Origin: Comamonas testosteroni
GTDB lineage: Bacteria; Pseudomonadota; Gammaproteobacteria; Burkholderiales; Burkholderiaceae_C
Assembly: GCF_014076415.1 (NCBI RefSeq)
Contig: NZ_CP043568.1
Coordinates: 4,216,001 to 4,280,000, forward strand
DNA: 64,000 bases
Direction of reading: 5' to 3'
The first letter of the stretch is position 1; each line of letters opens with the position of its first letter. The position numbers and the translations under genes were made by a program. The notes under the pieces are model-generated. The model did no database searches. It was given only the letters and a program-made list of their open reading frames with translations, and was not told where the DNA came from. Below are positions 62,280 through 64,000 of this stretch, one piece after another.

Positions 62280-62358
62280 CCCCTGAAGCGCTGCGCGCCC
62301 TCTCAACGAAAAGAGGACGACAACCTCGCTACAGGGCTTAGCTTGCTTGCCGTCTCTG
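62280..62358. repeat. Dispersed intergenic repeat, copy 3 (degenerate)
   Basis: Starts CCCCTGAAGCGCTGCGCGCC, contains GAGGACGACAACCTCGCT and ends GCTTGCTTGCCGTCT. It aligns in order with the blocks of copy 2 at 29450 but lacks the central GC-rich stretch. It lies just upstream of the acyl-CoA dehydrogenase, in the divergent promoter region. Confidence 0.6.
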
Positions 62359-62480
62359 GTTTGGGCCGTGATGAATTCAGGCGATATGTACCGCACACAA
62401 AGCCAGCAATGGAGGCAAGGACTGCCACGAATTTCAGCACCCTCATCTATTCACGTCAAATATTATTAAAATCTTTCTCA

Positions 62481-62495
62481 ATATTTTTTAAATAT
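62481..62495. promoter_or_regulatory. Candidate LysR operator
   Basis: ATATTT-TTT-AAATAT inverted repeat in an AT-rich patch, ending nine bases before the LysR start and about 230 bases before the divergent operon. It fits an autoregulatory LysR site. Confidence 0.45.
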
Positions 62496-62504
62496 CATGA
62501 AATC

Positions 62505-63392
62505 ATGGAACTGAGGCTGCTGCACTACTTCGTCACCCTCGCCGAAGAGCTTCATTTCAGCCGTGCGGCCCAGCGGCTGTCGATCTCCCAGCCCCCGCTG
62601 TCCGTGGCCATCAAGCAGTTGGAGCAGGAGCTGCAGGCCCAGTTGTTCGAGCGCAGCAGCAAGGGCGTACGGCTGACTGCGGCCGGTGAACATCTGCTGG
62701 ACAAGGCGCGCCAGCTATTGGCTCTGAGTCAGCAGGCCGCACAGGAAACGCGCGACGTGGCCCAGGGCACGCGCGGCCATCTGCGCCTGGGCTTTGTGGG
62801 ATCGAGCCTGTACCGCGGCTTGCCACAGGCGCTGGAGCGGTTCCAGCACGACCACCCCCTGGTGCGCGTTGACATGCTGGAGGCCAACAGCGCAGAGCAA
62901 GTCCTGGACCTGCAGCAAATGCGGCTGGACATGGCCCTGGTCCACTCCATACAACCTCCCGAAGGCATTGCCAGCCGGCTGCTGATGGAAGAGCCTTTCG
63001 TGGTCTGCCTGCCCGACCACCACCCGCTGCACGCCAGCGCCGCCATCGATCTGGCCGAACTCAAAAACGACCGCCTGATCCTGTTCTCCAGCCTGGTCTC
63101 GCCCACCTATCACCAGCGCATCTACGAGATGTGCCTGGCCCATGGCTTTGCACCCGAAGTACGCCACGAGGTACGACACTGGCTGTCGGTGATCTCGCTG
63201 GTTTCGCTGGGTCAGGGCGTGGCCCTGGTGCCCCAGGCGCTGACGCGCGTTGGCATGCCGCGCCTGGTGTTTCGTCCGCTCAGAGGCTCGCACCCATCTT
63301 CGGAGATGCTGGCCATGTGGCGTCGTACGCCGGCCAATCCGCTGGTGCAGGCATTGCTGGCCTGCCTTCAGCAGGCGGTGATAGAACTATGA
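62505..63392 (+). CDS. LysR-family transcriptional regulator
   Basis: A 295-residue LTTR of the CatR/BenM-like type. The winged HTH is at residues 1-60 (MELRLLHYFVTLAEELHFSRAAQRLSISQPPLSVAIKQLE), with the effector domain from about 90 (LRLGFVGSSLYRGLPQAL). The ATG at 62505 is where homology begins. It is divergent from the six-gene minus-strand operon 54812-62253 and is its probable activator. Confidence 0.94.
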   Translation: MELRLLHYFVTLAEELHFSRAAQRLSISQPPLSVAIKQLEQELQAQLFERSSKGVRLTAAGEHLLDKARQLLALSQQAAQETRDVAQGTRGHLRLGFVGSSLYRGLPQALERFQHDHPLVRVDMLEANSAEQVLDLQQMRLDMALVHSIQPPEGIASRLLMEEPFVVCLPDHHPLHASAAIDLAELKNDRLILFSSLVSPTYHQRIYEMCLAHGFAPEVRHEVRHWLSVISLVSLGQGVALVPQALTRVGMPRLVFRPLRGSHPSSEMLAMWRRTPANPLVQALLACLQQAVIEL

Positions 63393-63548
63393 TGCCGGTC
63401 AGGACTGATCATCGCCGACCGGCAGCCCTGCCCGGATCTACTTCAACGCTTCACTGCCGAATTCTTCGAGACAGCATTGACTGCCCACAAGAAACTCTCG
63501 TCTGAATGGAAATAAGAGGCCAGGACGATTGACACAACTCCGGGCAAT

Positions 63549-64000
63549 TCATCCTGCGACTTGGCTAGCGAATGGGAAGCCGGTCACGCGCTTGGCCCGG
63601 GGGGGAGCGTAGGTACGGACCTTGGAGGTGCTCAGGCCCAGGCGCACGAGCGACTCGGCAATGGTCACGGCCGCAGCTACTCCATCGACCACTGGTACAC
63701 CGGTCAGTTCACGGATCTTGGCATCCAGTTCGGCCATGCCTCCACAGCCGAGGCAAATGACTTCAGCATGGTCTTCGCTGACGGCAAGGCCCGCTTGACG
63801 AACAATCGCTTCAACCGCGCGCTCGGGTTGAGTTTCCAACTCCAACACAGCCATGCCGCTGGCGCGAACCGATGCACAGCGCTCGTCCAGGCCAGCAAGC
63901 TTGAGTCGGTCCTCGATCAATGGCACAGCGCGATCCAGCGTCGTGACCACCGAGTATTTGTGGCCCAGGAACATGGCCGCAGTGGCCGCCGCCTCGGTGA
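63549..64000 (-). CDS. Asp/Glu/hydantoin racemase family protein, partial at window edge
   Basis: The C-terminal 149 residues are visible; the frame is open to the right edge, so the true start lies beyond 64000. GHKYSVVTTLDRAVPLIEDRL and VICLGCGGM (with the second catalytic Cys of the racemase pair) followed by GVPVVDGVAAAVTIAESLVRLG match hydantoin/Asp/Glu racemases (PF01177). It converges on the LysR gene. Substrate unassigned. Confidence 0.85.
   Translation of the reverse strand, partial: TEAAATAAMFLGHKYSVVTTLDRAVPLIEDRLKLAGLDERCASVRASGMAVLELETQPERAVEAIVRQAGLAVSEDHAEVICLGCGGMAELDAKIRELTGVPVVDGVAAAVTIAESLVRLGLSTSKVRTYAPPRAKRVTGFPFASQVAG

Overview
The window looks like a chromosomal segment from a Comamonadaceae bacterium (Burkholderiales), most likely Comamonas or a close relative. 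The evidence is a high-GC coding style, five Bug-type (TctC-like) solute receptors, proteobacterial-type GshA, the RibBX-RibH-NusB order, and YbgC-TolQ-TolR-TolA. No rRNA, tRNA or CRISPR array was recognised. Assignments come from reading motifs and gene order; no database search was run.

Layout. 1-4708: end of an oxidoreductase-like-domain gene, a chemoreceptor, gshA and an HSD17B4-like short-chain dehydrogenase. 4709-5507: about 800 bases with no recognised gene and a 15-base direct repeat. 5508-23586: a LysR regulator, a small TIGR02444-like gene, then a long + strand catabolic cluster. That cluster holds UbiX; a three-subunit molybdenum hydroxylase; a G3E metallochaperone GTPase; two tandem amidohydrolase-2 paralogues, the first without its HxH metal motif; a UbiD decarboxylase; an NCS2 nucleobase permease; a four-gene BMP-type ABC importer; and an 8-oxoguanine/isoxanthopterin-deaminase-like amidohydrolase. 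I read it as a pathway for import, hydroxylation, decarboxylation and deamination of a purine- or pterin-like N-heteroaromatic acid. It is the best candidate here for an undescribed system.

24059-31289 is housekeeping: ferredoxin, ribBX, ribH, nusB, an aminotransferase, ybgC, tolQ, tolR and tolA. 31683-33415 is an RtcB2-PrfH RNA-repair/ribosome-rescue pair. 33489-37731 holds a TauE permease with a divergent LysR gene, a U32 tRNA-hydroxylation protein (YegQ/TrhP type) and a ParB-N protein. 37765-45818 holds an IclR-controlled operon (Bug receptor, AMP-forming CoA ligase, citrate-synthase-like lyase, dehydrogenase) facing a Bug receptor plus IlvD/Edd-type dehydratase pair. 46267-49661 is a Fur-box-preceded TonB receptor and a PepSY membrane protein. 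A VOC protein and acnA follow.

53320-54780 is an intact IS3-family element with a CAG target duplication and an A7 frameshift site, inserted upstream of acnA. 54812-62253 is a minus-strand operon (acyl-CoA dehydrogenase, two Bug receptors, an M20 amidohydrolase, a Bug receptor, a CaiB/BaiF CoA-transferase) divergent from a LysR gene. A partial Asp/Glu/hydantoin racemase runs off the right edge. A degenerate intergenic repeat family has three copies at 24366, 29450 and 62280.
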